Positions 34,234-42,061 of a DNA stretch of 42,967 nucleotides are shown piece by piece; the stretch's first letter is position 1, and each line of letters begins with the position of its first letter. The notes beneath the pieces were generated by a model. The model saw only the letters and a program-made list of their open reading frames with translations, made no database searches and was not told the origin of the DNA. The DNA comes from Candidatus Poseidoniaceae archaeon. Lineage in GTDB: Archaea; Thermoplasmatota; Poseidoniia; Poseidoniales; Poseidoniaceae. The DNA is taken from the NCBI GenBank assembly GCA_949373075.1, contig CASIBX010000042.1, positions 1-42,967 on the forward strand. Reading direction: 5' to 3'. The translations under genes and the position numbers were made by a program.

Positions 34234-34812
34234 ATGCCCCAACCCCCCGCCATGGCGGACTCTGCTGTCAGCATACACAACCCTGGAACTATGGCACAAG
34301 CAGCTGTGGCTGCGACTGCCCCCGAAGGCATGTTAATCACTCCAATATGGAAGAGAGTTGTCGCATTATGCCTCGATGCTTTCCTAATTACTCTAGTCGT
34401 CGCATTATTGGACTCTTCGAGGGGAGACTTCTATCTTTCTTTGATGTCAATTCAATCTCTGATAACAAAAGACGCCCCGTATGTCATTGCTGCTTGGGTT
34501 ATACACCTAACTTTCTACTGGCTGTACTTCAAATATACAGGTAGATATTATGGACGAAGTTTGGGCCAAAGGGCTATGAGAATTGCAATCGTACATGATG
34601 ATGGTAGCCTCTTGGGTGAGAACCATTGGGGAAGAAGGTCGATTCATAAAACAAAATATGTAATCCCATATATCGGCGTGTTATTGGGTCTTTTAGATGT
34701 CTACAGGACTTGGAAGCATGAAACTAAGAGAAGTCCAGTCGACCTCGCCAATCATACTGTTGCGGCTGTTGATTGGTCGCTCCCTGCAAATACCCGCGGT
34801 GGGCTACGTTAG
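34234..34812 (+). CDS. RDD family membrane protein
   Basis: 192 residues; the first ATG at 34234 gives a 33-residue Ala/Pro-rich leader, and later ATGs at 34252, 34291 and 34330 are possible. The RDD pattern shows as WKRVVALCLDAFLI at span 1 and the conserved GRSLGQRAMRIAIVHDDG loop between spans 2 and 3. Spans lie at about 42-60, 82-102 and 145-160. Known: a widespread small membrane family of uncertain function, in some cases tied to ion transport or stress. It follows the helicase closely on the same strand. Confidence 0.8.
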   Translation: MPQPPAMADSAVSIHNPGTMAQAAVAATAPEGMLITPIWKRVVALCLDAFLITLVVALLDSSRGDFYLSLMSIQSLITKDAPYVIAAWVIHLTFYWLYFKYTGRYYGRSLGQRAMRIAIVHDDGSLLGENHWGRRSIHKTKYVIPYIGVLLGLLDVYRTWKHETKRSPVDLANHTVAAVDWSLPANTRGGLR

Positions 34813-34872
34813 ACGGACCAGCCACGGTTGGCTTCAAGTATGGTTGCGTTAGTGGCAAACTAGGCGAGCGGC

Positions 34873-35984
34873 ATGAGTGTACCAACTTCGGGAAGTAGTG
34901 GTTCATTGCAAGCGGAAGTTCTCGATGTCAAAATGGACATCAATGATGATGATGAGGACGTCATTATCGCTACCATCTCAATTTCTAACGAAGCACCCGT
35001 CCCCATGGGTGGATTAGATGTTTCAATAATCACAAACTCTGGCGCCAAACACAATTCAAAAGAAGGGGTTACAAGTCTTGGCCCTGGTGTTGAAAGAGAA
35101 TGGATTTTTGAATTCCCTCTCGACTCGGGAGAATGGACTTTCGTACTAAAGGGCGGTTCTGATGAAATAAAAATGGGCCCTTATGCTTTTGATTTTGAAT
35201 ATAGCGCCACTCAAGGTAGAAAACTTTCTAGCAATATTGGCTCATCTCTATTCTCTGGGGCATTTGGTGATAACTTAGGAGACTTTGGAAATATCCAAGA
35301 ACGTGAGATGATCGATGCGTCCAAGGTCGTGATGACTTCCTATGCTGCCGAAAATTCAGAAGGAGGAGATACTCTAATCAAAACAGATATCGATAAATTA
35401 TCAACTGGATTAACCTCAACATCTAGTGAAGGTGCCTATGATGCACCGATTCTAAATCCTAATCCAATCAGAGAAGCGCCTATGTCTCAGCCATCTCGAG
35501 CCGAGAGTGTTCCAACAACTCCCGCTGTACCACTTACCTCACTCGCAGGTCCACCAACCCCTCCTGCAGGTCCACCAACTCCTCCTGCTGTACCACTTAC
35601 CTCACTCGCAGGTCCACCAACTCCTCCTGCAGGTCCACCAACTCCTCCTGCTGTACCACTTACCTCACTCGCAGGTCCACCAACTCCTCCTGCAGGTCCA
35701 CCAACTCCTCCTGCAGGTCCACCAACTCCTCCTGCAGGTCCACCAACTCCTCCTGCAGGTCCACCAACTCCTCCTGCTGGTCCACCAACTCCTCCTGCTG
35801 GTCCACCAACTGGTCCACCAACTCCTCCTGCTGGTCCACCAACTGGTCCACCAACTGGCCCACCAACTCCTCCTGCTGGTCCACCAACTGGCCACCAACT
35901 GGCCCACCAACTGGCCCACCAACTGGCCCACCAGATAGCAGCACTAAGCCAAAGATAGAGATGCCTGAAAAACCTGAGCTTTGA
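34873..35984 (+). CDS. Beta-domain protein with Pro-rich heptapeptide repeats, frame broken by one base
   Basis: As written, the frame from ATG 34873 ends at 35958 with an unrelated HQLAHQ-type tail. A single missing C near 35891-35893 (GGCCACC where the repeat elsewhere reads GGCCCACC) explains this. Restoring it gives 370 residues ending DSSTKPKIEMPEKPEL at 35984, nine bases before the next gene. The N-terminal 110 residues form a CARDB/Ig-like beta domain (SISNEAPVPMGGLDVSIITN), then an acidic linker, then GPPTPPA heptads and VPLTSLA-containing 21-residue units. No signal peptide is seen. Whether the break is a sequencing error, a real mutation or phase variation cannot be settled here. 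Confidence 0.7.
35527..35935 (+). repeat. Pro-rich coding repeats: 63-bp units and 21-bp heptads
   Basis: Three 63-bp units (35527-35715) encode VPLTSLA plus two GPPTPPA heptads. They are followed by about ten further 21-bp or 12-bp units (GPPTPPA and GPPT). DNA identity among units is nearly complete (CCACCAACTCCTCCTGCAGGT-type), a substrate for slippage. All six frames stay open, which creates several spurious reading frames. Confidence 0.9.
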
Positions 35985-35993
35985 GGGATTACC

Positions 35994-36269
35994 TTGACTG
36001 ATGACTCGTTTGTTATGGAAATGTGTGGCAACAGGTCTGCATGGCAAATTAAAGTAGATGGTATTGACAAAATCAATCTTGAAAACGTAGGCCTAGAAAT
36101 AGAATCTGCAGGATACACTATTGGAATTCGTACTCGACTGGCATGGACATTTTCGGGACCTGCAGATTTGACATTGTACCCGAGTGGGAAACTATTGGTC
36201 AAAACCGAGGATAAGGAATTAGCAGCACAGATCGCTGAAAATCACGTCAAAAAATGGGTCAGGGCGTGA
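35994..36269 (+). CDS. Small protein with TBP-like sequence pattern
   Basis: 91 residues. The start is TTG 35994, with GAGGG just upstream and nine bases after the corrected end of the previous gene; ATG 36015 is the alternative. The C-terminal half reads FSGPADLTLYPSGKLLVKTEDKELAAQIAENHVKKW. This resembles the strand-turn-strand PSGK pattern of a TBP repeat (xLTIFPSGKxxxTG) followed by a helix. One repeat only, so it cannot be a normal TATA-binding protein. It may be a lone TBP-fold domain as found in several nucleic-acid enzymes. It precedes tsaC by four bases, so the two are likely co-translated. Homology is suspected, not proven. Confidence 0.55.
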   Translation: MTDDSFVMEMCGNRSAWQIKVDGIDKINLENVGLEIESAGYTIGIRTRLAWTFSGPADLTLYPSGKLLVKTEDKELAAQIAENHVKKWVRA

Positions 36270-36273
36270 TTGA

Positions 36274-36855
36274 ATGAAGGAACACCTGCAATCAGGTGGG
36301 CTAATCGTCTACCCTACAACTACGCTACCAGGACTAGGCTGTTTACCTATCAAGGAAGGATTAGATAATTTGTTTTCAGTAAAATCTCGGCCTGATAGTA
36401 TGCCGGTTAGTCTTGGAATTGCTGATTTAGAACAGGTTTCAGATTTAGTGGTCATTCCAAATTTTTTAAGCGAACTGTTAGACTCATTTACCAAAGGAGG
36501 TATTACTACAATTTTACCTGCCATCTTTCCCTTAGACCAAAGGTTAGGGGGAATGAATGTTGCAGTAAGGGTTTTTGCTCATCCAGAGGCAATCGAACTA
36601 GCAAAGAAAGTAGGGGCTATTACTGCAACTAGTGCCAATGAATCTGGAATGGCGCCCGAGTGTAGTACAGAAGAAGCAGCAAAAAAATTAGGCATCGGAA
36701 AATTTGTCCCTGGGACCTGTCCAAACGGGCTAGGTAGCACCTATATCCTATTGGAAGAAGACGGTGTGGAAGAACGTGGTTGGAGGCTAACTGTTATCAG
36801 AGAGGGCGTTGTACCTCAATCAGACGTGATGAAATGGTGGACGATTCCAGTCTGA
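36274..36855 (+). CDS. tsaC: Threonylcarbamoyl-AMP synthase (TsaC/Sua5/YrdC)
   Basis: 193 residues. YrdC landmarks: GGLIVYPTTTLPGLGC near the start, the KSRPDSMPVSL lysine-arginine segment, NVAVRVFAHP and ITATSANESG for ATP and threonine binding. Length fits a TsaC without the Sua5 C-terminal domain. Known: it makes threonylcarbamoyl-AMP from threonine, bicarbonate and ATP for tRNA t6A37; KEOPS finishes the transfer. It shares translational coupling with the small protein before it and overlaps the methionine aminopeptidase by 22 bases. Confidence 0.92.
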   Translation: MKEHLQSGGLIVYPTTTLPGLGCLPIKEGLDNLFSVKSRPDSMPVSLGIADLEQVSDLVVIPNFLSELLDSFTKGGITTILPAIFPLDQRLGGMNVAVRVFAHPEAIELAKKVGAITATSANESGMAPECSTEEAAKKLGIGKFVPGTCPNGLGSTYILLEEDGVEERGWRLTVIREGVVPQSDVMKWWTIPV

Positions 36856-37847
36856 AATATTGGCACGATGCAGGCCATGTTGCACGTCGGACTTTAGAAG
36901 CGATGAAAGATGAAATCGTTGTTGGGAAAAGTTGGCATTCAGTTATCGAATCTGCAGAGAGATTCATCAGACGGAATGGTGGCAAACCAGCATTCCCTGT
37001 CACAATAGCTGTTAATGAATTTGCAGCCCATTATACAACAGACCACGGACTAAATGCTCCTGAAGGCTGGGACAGAGACACCATATTCGAAAATGGCGAC
37101 CTTGTAAAACTCGATGTAGGCGTACATATCAATGGCCATATCGGAGACAATGCATTGACTCTAGAAATTGGAAACAAGGGTAAGCATACTGAGCAAATCA
37201 ACGCAGCACGTGAATCTCGTGACGCCGCTATTGAAATGCTACATCCGGGCACACCATGGTACAAAGTAGGCGCTGCAGCAGCGCAGCCTACCATCGATGC
37301 GGGATTCCAACCGATTCGCAATCTATGTGGCCATCAATTGAAACCATGGGAATTACACGCAGGAGTTAGCGTTCCATCATATGCCTGTGGCGCAGATAAT
37401 CTCGGATTCAAAGGGGTCGTTGAGGAAGGTGGAGTCTATGCAGTAGAGCCATTTAACACTACAGGAGATAGTGGTATGATCACAAATATTGGAGAAAGGA
37501 ATTCTTCAAATATTTATCGCGTTACTAGTAAAGGACTTTGGAGAAAGGCTCTTTCGAGAAAACAGCTCAAACCTCTTGGTGCCCAATTAGCGCGTAATCT
37601 AGAAGAGAGATATTCAACACTACCATTTGCTGAAAGATGGGCATTCCCAATGTTGGAAAAACCGTTCCCTGAAGCTGATGAAGAAAGTAGACAGAGTAAG
37701 TGGAATGCTTTAGTTAAGAAATTGATCAGTATTAGATTTTTAGAAACATACCATGCACTAGGTTGCAAAGATGGCGGCATGATAGGACAATTCGAACACA
37801 CAGTAATGGTAAATTCGGGCGGCCCAGAGATTCTTACCGTAGAATAA
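36834..37847 (+). CDS. map: Methionine aminopeptidase, type 2
   Basis: 337 residues from the ATG at 36834, overlapping tsaC by 22 bases. Pita-bread fold metal ligands: D94 (VKLDVGVHING), D105 (IGDNALT), H167 (CGHQLK), E205 (AVEPFNTTG) and E321 (GQFEHTVMV). H66 in NEFAAHYTTDHG is the substrate-side His. The H-x-T pattern and the insertion between E205 and E321 mark type 2, as in archaea and eukaryotes; it is about 40 residues longer than typical archaeal forms. Known: it removes the initiator Met co-translationally. Confidence 0.93.
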   Translation: MVDDSSLKYWHDAGHVARRTLEAMKDEIVVGKSWHSVIESAERFIRRNGGKPAFPVTIAVNEFAAHYTTDHGLNAPEGWDRDTIFENGDLVKLDVGVHINGHIGDNALTLEIGNKGKHTEQINAARESRDAAIEMLHPGTPWYKVGAAAAQPTIDAGFQPIRNLCGHQLKPWELHAGVSVPSYACGADNLGFKGVVEEGGVYAVEPFNTTGDSGMITNIGERNSSNIYRVTSKGLWRKALSRKQLKPLGAQLARNLEERYSTLPFAERWAFPMLEKPFPEADEESRQSKWNALVKKLISIRFLETYHALGCKDGGMIGQFEHTVMVNSGGPEILTVE

Positions 37848-37852
37848 GTCTG

Positions 37853-37863
37853 AAATTTATATT
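37853..37863 (+). promoter_or_regulatory. Candidate TATA box for the structured RNA
   Basis: AAATTTATATT lies just after the map stop codon. An archaeal TATA box here would place transcription start near 37886-37890, just upstream of the helices at 37921-38037. Confidence 0.4.
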
Positions 37864-37886
37864 CCGTTTAATCGCTAATAATCGTG

Positions 37887-38056
37887 ATTCTTGCGTTAGT
37901 ACTCGACAAAATGGTTATTTGCCGTGACACCTTCGGCTTGAACTGAACAGGGCTGTTGAAGTTCCCGTTGAGTGCATCCCATCCCCTCTCCGTTGGCTCT
38001 CACCCTGTTCACCTCAACATGAATTAGCCGTAAGGCTGAATCGTTTTGTTACATTT
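37887..38056 (+). ncRNA. Candidate structured RNA in a 419-base gene-free region
   Basis: The region 37848-38266 holds no convincing gene. Three helices can be read in order. First, GCCG (37921-37924) pairs with CGGC (37934-37937). Second, GAACAGGG (37945-37952) pairs perfectly with CCCTGTTC (38003-38010), extended beyond a three-by-three loop by TTGA (37938-37941)/TCAA (38014-38017). Third, AGCC-GTAA-GGCT (38026-38037) has a GNRA loop. GTTGAG (37967-37972) could also pair with CTCAAC (38013-38018), which would form a pseudoknot competing with the TTGA/TCAA pair. A T-rich run (TCGTTTTGTTACATTTT) follows near 38040-38056. I do not recognise it as RNase P, SRP or a box C/D RNA. Ends are guesses. 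Confidence 0.45.
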
Positions 38057-38204
38057 TCAAGAAACAAAGTTGTTAATGCGTTTTTCGCGCCTACAAATTG
38101 TATGTACCAACGAGTTCGGTGTTACTTTTTGTAAATGGGTACGCGCGTGGACAAGTCCGCAGTAAGGCGTTTTTTAGGGGTCAAACCGACTTTAGTGGGC
38201 GGAG

Positions 38205-38266
38205 AGGTTAAATATGGCGGCTGTGGTGGAGAACCTATCCCCCGCTTGGGGGAGGAGGACAAAAAT
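38205..38266 (+). promoter_or_regulatory. Pilin promoter, 5' hairpin and Shine-Dalgarno sequence
   Basis: A TATA-like GTTAAATATGG lies at about 38207-38216. A hairpin TCCCCC-GCTT-GGGGGA occupies 38238-38253, about where transcription should start. GGAGGA (38254-38259) follows directly, eight bases before the ATG at 38267. A strong Shine-Dalgarno sequence next to a stable 5' hairpin suggests high or controlled translation, or protection of the mRNA end. Confidence 0.65.
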
Positions 38267-38782
38267 ATGAACAACGAAAACCGAAACGAAGAGGCAGTCA
38301 GCCCAGTTATCGCTACCATCCTAATGGTTGCAATCACTGTAGTTCTGGCTGGAGTACTGTATGTATGGGCATCCAGCCTTGCTGGAGATTCAACTGGTAG
38401 TGGACTTGACACATATCAATTCACTGACAGAGATGCATCAGACACAATGAGCAGCGAAAGCGGCGAGGACCTGGTCCACGTCAAGATGACACAAGGTAAC
38501 GGCCTATCATGGGCTTTGCTATCTGTTAGCATCGTTGTAGACGACGGAGCATCTTACACCTGTGAAGAAGCAGGTACAGCAGATGCACAGTGCACATACA
38601 CAATAGACGACGACAAGAGCTGGGAAGTATCTGAAGAGATCACTATCGGCGAAGGTACAGTCGACCATTGTGATGGCATCAACGGAGGATGTACTGTAGA
38701 CATCACCCTAACCAAGATTGGTGTAGGTGGCGAAGACAGTAAGGTTCTTCAAGAAGTATCAGCTTACGCTGATGCTAACTGA
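38267..38782 (+). CDS. Archaeal type IV pilin-like protein
   Basis: 171 residues from the ATG at 38267; an in-frame ATG at 38135 lies upstream of the promoter elements and is rejected. The N-terminus is a class III signal: a short charged leader (MNNENRNEE), then AVSPVIATILMVAITVVLAGVLYVW, the hallmark of archaeal pilins. Processing by a prepilin peptidase is expected before the hydrophobic stretch. The ectodomain (about 40-171) is acidic, with four Cys that could form two disulfides (YTCEEAGTADAQCTY and DHCDGINGGC). Known: such subunits build adhesion or archaellum-like filaments. It is a single-gene unit with its own promoter and terminator. No pilus motor genes are in the window. Confidence 0.9.
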   Translation: MNNENRNEEAVSPVIATILMVAITVVLAGVLYVWASSLAGDSTGSGLDTYQFTDRDASDTMSSESGEDLVHVKMTQGNGLSWALLSVSIVVDDGASYTCEEAGTADAQCTYTIDDDKSWEVSEEITIGEGTVDHCDGINGGCTVDITLTKIGVGGEDSKVLQEVSAYADAN

Positions 38783-38830
38783 AGTCGGATAACATCTGAT
38801 AGCCTTTAGTAACGAGCCTCGCTCGAATTT

Positions 38831-38869
38831 GCCCTTCTGGGAACTTCGGTTCTCAGGGGGGCTTTTTTT
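38831..38869 (+). terminator. Intrinsic-type terminator after the pilin gene
   Basis: GCCCTTCTGGGAAC (38831-38844), TTCG loop, GTTCTCAGGGGGGC (38849-38862) form a 14-pair stem with a few G-U pairs, followed by seven T (38863-38869). A small CGAG/CTCG hairpin (38813-38825) precedes it. The T-run is only downstream on the plus strand, so it serves the pilin gene. Hairpin-plus-T terminators of this quality are uncommon in Archaea. Confidence 0.85.
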
Positions 38870-38890
38870 AATTTTAATTTCCTTACATGT

Positions 38891-40075
38891 TTACTGCTCA
38901 GATAGAGTTTGTCTGACATCTGTGTGCTGTTCCCACATGTGTAAACTCTTACCCCGGCCTGCAAGTAATAATGCAATTAGAAGGTTTTCGAGACCGCATA
39001 GGATTGTACCTGCTGTTTTAATTCCCGTAAAAGAACGGTTCATTCGAGTTAGGAACCAGGCTAGTAAACAGTATACCTCTGTAATAGAGAGGGCCAACAT
39101 TAGATTGGACTCTGGCAGGTATGCAATATTGCGCATTATAGCCAATACCGCCCCTCCAGCGATTGCTAATGGCGAGAGGATGTGCATCCAAGCATTACGC
39201 CTCAAGATTTTTGCAAAGCGGCCTTGGCGTTTGGAGAACCAAAACTTACGTTTGCGTGAGAGAAGGCGAATCAAACCTTGGGCTCTACGAACTTTCTGAC
39301 GCCGTTGCCCCTTAGATGTCAATGGCATTTGGTCGGTAAAGGTCAACTCCGAGTCTTGAATTGAGCGAAGCCCACCTAGCCTTACCGCAGTTGCAATTTG
39401 AGCATCATCGGCATTGGAATTGGAATAAAGATCGGAGGAATTGACTGAATTAGAACGCCATGCTAGTAATGACCCTTCAAGGAAAGGGGTACTATCATGT
39501 GAAGATTCACCTGTTCTCAAAAGATTGTAGATATTCCTGTGAGCCTCTTCTTCCCCTAGAATCCCTTTCCTCCTAGGCGAGCCCCCTACCGCTCCTACCT
39601 GCGGGTCACTAAACCAATTTCGAATACGATTGAAAGATTGTGGCATGATTGTAGCATCAGCATCAGTCATCACGATTATTCCTTGAAAGTCTTTCAATTC
39701 ATCAAGACCTAACATTACTGCAGTTGTCTTTCCGAGCCGCTTTGGCATAGCAATTATCTTATGCGAATTGAAGGCATTAGGGAAGTCTTGCAACCATGAC
39801 GTTGCTATTTCTAAAGTATCATCTGTTGAAGCAGAATCAATTAGAAGTAAATCCGCTTTGATTTCTTGTTTAGCAAGGTTTGCTAACTTTTTCTCAATTA
39901 TCAAACCTTCATTCCAAACGGGCAATAGAATTGTTATTGGAAGCATTGAATCTTTTTCAGGTATTTTGACTTCTTCCTTAGCCCATGAGCCACATGATAG
40001 GCGGTGGAGTGCAAAAGGAGCGAATCCTATGACGGCCAATCCAAGTTCGCCGTAAGCTAACCAAGTATCTGCCAT
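38891..40075 (-). CDS. Family 2 glycosyltransferase with membrane spans
   Basis: 394 residues from the ATG at 40075 (ATG 40129 is possible). One span at the N-terminus, then the GT-A domain: ITILLPVWNEGLIIEKKL, a LLLIDSASTDDTLEI strand, RLGKTTAVMLGLDEL and the metal motif TDADAT. A DDAQIA acceptor-side acid follows near 270 in place of the common ED. Two or three C-terminal spans (about 310-365) make it membrane-bound. Known: such enzymes transfer sugars from nucleotide donors to lipid or polysaccharide acceptors at the cytoplasmic face. It diverges from the GT4 gene at 40164. Confidence 0.88.
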   Translation of the reverse strand: MADTWLAYGELGLAVIGFAPFALHRLSCGSWAKEEVKIPEKDSMLPITILLPVWNEGLIIEKKLANLAKQEIKADLLLIDSASTDDTLEIATSWLQDFPNAFNSHKIIAMPKRLGKTTAVMLGLDELKDFQGIIVMTDADATIMPQSFNRIRNWFSDPQVGAVGGSPRRKGILGEEEAHRNIYNLLRTGESSHDSTPFLEGSLLAWRSNSVNSSDLYSNSNADDAQIATAVRLGGLRSIQDSELTFTDQMPLTSKGQRRQKVRRAQGLIRLLSRKRKFWFSKRQGRFAKILRRNAWMHILSPLAIAGGAVLAIMRNIAYLPESNLMLALSITEVYCLLAWFLTRMNRSFTGIKTAGTILCGLENLLIALLLAGRGKSLHMWEQHTDVRQTLSEQ

Positions 40076-40163
40076 ATGAAAGCCACAATACGACCTTCTC
40101 TTCAACAAAACCCATGATGATGACGGCATCAAGGCTATTGCTGTGTAGTTAGAAGCAGCCGAT

Positions 40164-41057
40164 ATGCGAAGGGTAGTGCATGTTGGTCCGACGATGGCTA
40201 AGGGCGGTATGGCATCTGTAATCCACCTTCTAGCAGCAAACCCGCCTGAAGGGTGGAGATCTTCATCCTGTAACACATTCTCGACCAAGGGTCTGCGAAG
40301 AAAAATGAAGCGTTGGAGAATTGCAAAAAAGCAAATCAAAAATGGTGATTTCGATTTAGTTCATATCCACAGCGCAGCAGGTTGGTCTTATCGAAGGAAG
40401 TTATCTATTGCTAAAGTTGCTAATGCTCCGGTGATTTTCCACATTCATTCGGGACAATTTGATATCGACACCAAATCAGACCTAGATGATTATCAGGTCG
40501 TTTGCTTATCTGAAGGATGGAGTGATAAATTGCAAACTTTAGTCGGTGATTCTTTATCGGTGCAAAATCCAGTAGATGCAAAATTAACGGATGGGGTCAA
40601 AAGAGAAAATTTCACTCTTCTAATGGGGAGAGATGACCCGGTTAAAGGACACGAATTCTCCTATTCTCTAGGCCTAGATGACCTTCGAGTAACGGGTGTT
40701 GATTCAGCTCCTGAAGGAGTTACTGCTCTTGGATGGGTGAGCGAAGAAAAAAAATGGAATCTACTACAAACAGCAGGTTGTCTGATTGTTCCTTCTGGAT
40801 TTGAGGGTCAGCCGATGGTAATACTAGAGGCGCTTGCAGCTGGTTGTCCAGTTGTCGCTTCAACAAATGTTCCTGATTTGCCTGCGTGTGTAAAAGCCGT
40901 TGATTTAGAAGATGTTGAAGGATGGAAAGATGCTATTGCTAACCCAATTACTGAAGGTTTAGAGGACGCAGTAGCAAAAAACCACATCGGCATTGTAACC
41001 ACAAAATGGGGCGAAATCTATGACAATATCATAGATTCTAGAGCATCCACTGAATGA
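40164..41057 (+). CDS. Family 4-type glycosyltransferase
   Basis: 297 residues from an ATG, shorter than the usual 350-400. The N-terminal Rossmann half shows VVHVGPTMAKGGMASVIHLL (GG loop) and FDLVHIHSAAGW. The C-terminal half has LLMGRDDPVKGHEFS and the donor-binding FEGQPMVILEALAAGCPVVAS (E-x7-E pattern). The linker region between halves is compact. Known: GT4 transferases are retaining and use nucleotide sugars. Its 3' end overlaps the convergent gene by 40 bases. Confidence 0.88.
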   Translation: MRRVVHVGPTMAKGGMASVIHLLAANPPEGWRSSSCNTFSTKGLRRKMKRWRIAKKQIKNGDFDLVHIHSAAGWSYRRKLSIAKVANAPVIFHIHSGQFDIDTKSDLDDYQVVCLSEGWSDKLQTLVGDSLSVQNPVDAKLTDGVKRENFTLLMGRDDPVKGHEFSYSLGLDDLRVTGVDSAPEGVTALGWVSEEKKWNLLQTAGCLIVPSGFEGQPMVILEALAAGCPVVASTNVPDLPACVKAVDLEDVEGWKDAIANPITEGLEDAVAKNHIGIVTTKWGEIYDNIIDSRASTE

Positions 41058-42061
41058 CTCCATGACAAATAATCCTCTGCATAATCCCTAGATTCTTTTT
41101 GCAGTGCAGTCAATAATTGTCTGTCAAGACTTGTAAGCCAACTGACCGAGAGGGAGATAAACTCTTTTTGAGGGAATAGTTGCATCCAATCCTTGGATTC
41201 TTTGATTTGATGACCTGCATGAGCGATGCCACAAATCACTATACCGCTTGCTAAGTATTCTGAACGCTTCAATGGACTTGCAAGATTCCAAACCTTATTC
41301 TCAGGCATAGGTAAGAATCCTACATCGTATTTTGAAAGTAACTGGGAGATTTCATCTTGAGGTATTGCATCTGTAATTTCAAGACCAGGCATCCCAATAT
41401 TCTGTAATCTTTTTACTGCGTCTCCTGAACCGTGAATATGTAATGATGCATCGATTCCATTTGATTGCAAACCTGCTAGAATCATTGGAAGAGACATTAC
41501 TCCACGGTTAACGTCTACGCGCCCATGATAGACCATCCTAATGGGCCCATCTTTGGCTCCTGGCTGGAATAGTTCTAGATCTACTCCTGCTGGAATTACT
41601 CCGATTGATGCTTTTGGAGTTTGAGTTTCATCTGCAACGAAACTGCGATGGGCGTCGGATACTACAGTTCCACGAACTGCTTTCGACCACGCTTTTGTCC
41701 ACATGGGCCATTGCAATTTAGCAAATATCCCCCTATCTGCAGGTGGACTCCGGTCCATTAAAATCACAGGCGCATCGATTAACGGGGCTAATTTGAAAAT
41801 TGGCCAATCAATCAATACAACATCTGCTTTTTTGAATTCACTAACTCTTTTCTTCAGGTTTTTCATCACGCTACTCGCTTGAAAGCCTCTCGTTTGGCTA
41901 CGCTCTATTGGATGATGTGTAAACTGATTACCAACCGATTTCCCAGGAGAGTAGAAATCTACAGTGTGACCTTTAGCAACCAATCCATTGGCTAAATGGA
42001 TTTGAGTAGTGGAACTCAAATCTCCCCCTAAGTAACGAGAGGAAAGCCAAGTTATCTTCAA
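41018..42061 (-). CDS. GT-B glycosyltransferase (family 1/4-like)
   Basis: 347 residues from an ATG. N-terminal half: ITWLSSRYLGGDLSSTTQIHLANGLVAKGHTV; C-terminal half: MVYHGRVDVNRGVMSLPMIL and LHIHGSGDAVKRL, with a SPLKRSEYLASGIVI donor segment where the classic E-x7-E is reduced to K-R-S-E. Known: GT-B fold, nucleotide-sugar donor. The sugar is not identified. It overlaps the epimerase gene by four bases (ATGA), so both are translated from one message, and it overlaps the convergent GT4 gene by 40 bases. Confidence 0.82.
   Translation of the reverse strand: MKITWLSSRYLGGDLSSTTQIHLANGLVAKGHTVDFYSPGKSVGNQFTHHPIERSQTRGFQASSVMKNLKKRVSEFKKADVVLIDWPIFKLAPLIDAPVILMDRSPPADRGIFAKLQWPMWTKAWSKAVRGTVVSDAHRSFVADETQTPKASIGVIPAGVDLELFQPGAKDGPIRMVYHGRVDVNRGVMSLPMILAGLQSNGIDASLHIHGSGDAVKRLQNIGMPGLEITDAIPQDEISQLLSKYDVGFLPMPENKVWNLASPLKRSEYLASGIVICGIAHAGHQIKESKDWMQLFPQKEFISLSVSWLTSLDRQLLTALQKESRDYAEDYLSWSHSVDALESMILS

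Noticed and set aside
35487-36202. Several long minus-strand and alternative-frame proteins rich in Gly/Pro/Val/Trp
   Set aside because: All are products of the 21-bp repeat being open in every frame; the plus-strand frame has a normal N-terminal domain and operon spacing.
38135-38266. 44-residue N-terminal extension of the pilin
   Set aside because: It would span the TATA box, hairpin and Shine-Dalgarno sequence and bury the class III signal peptide.
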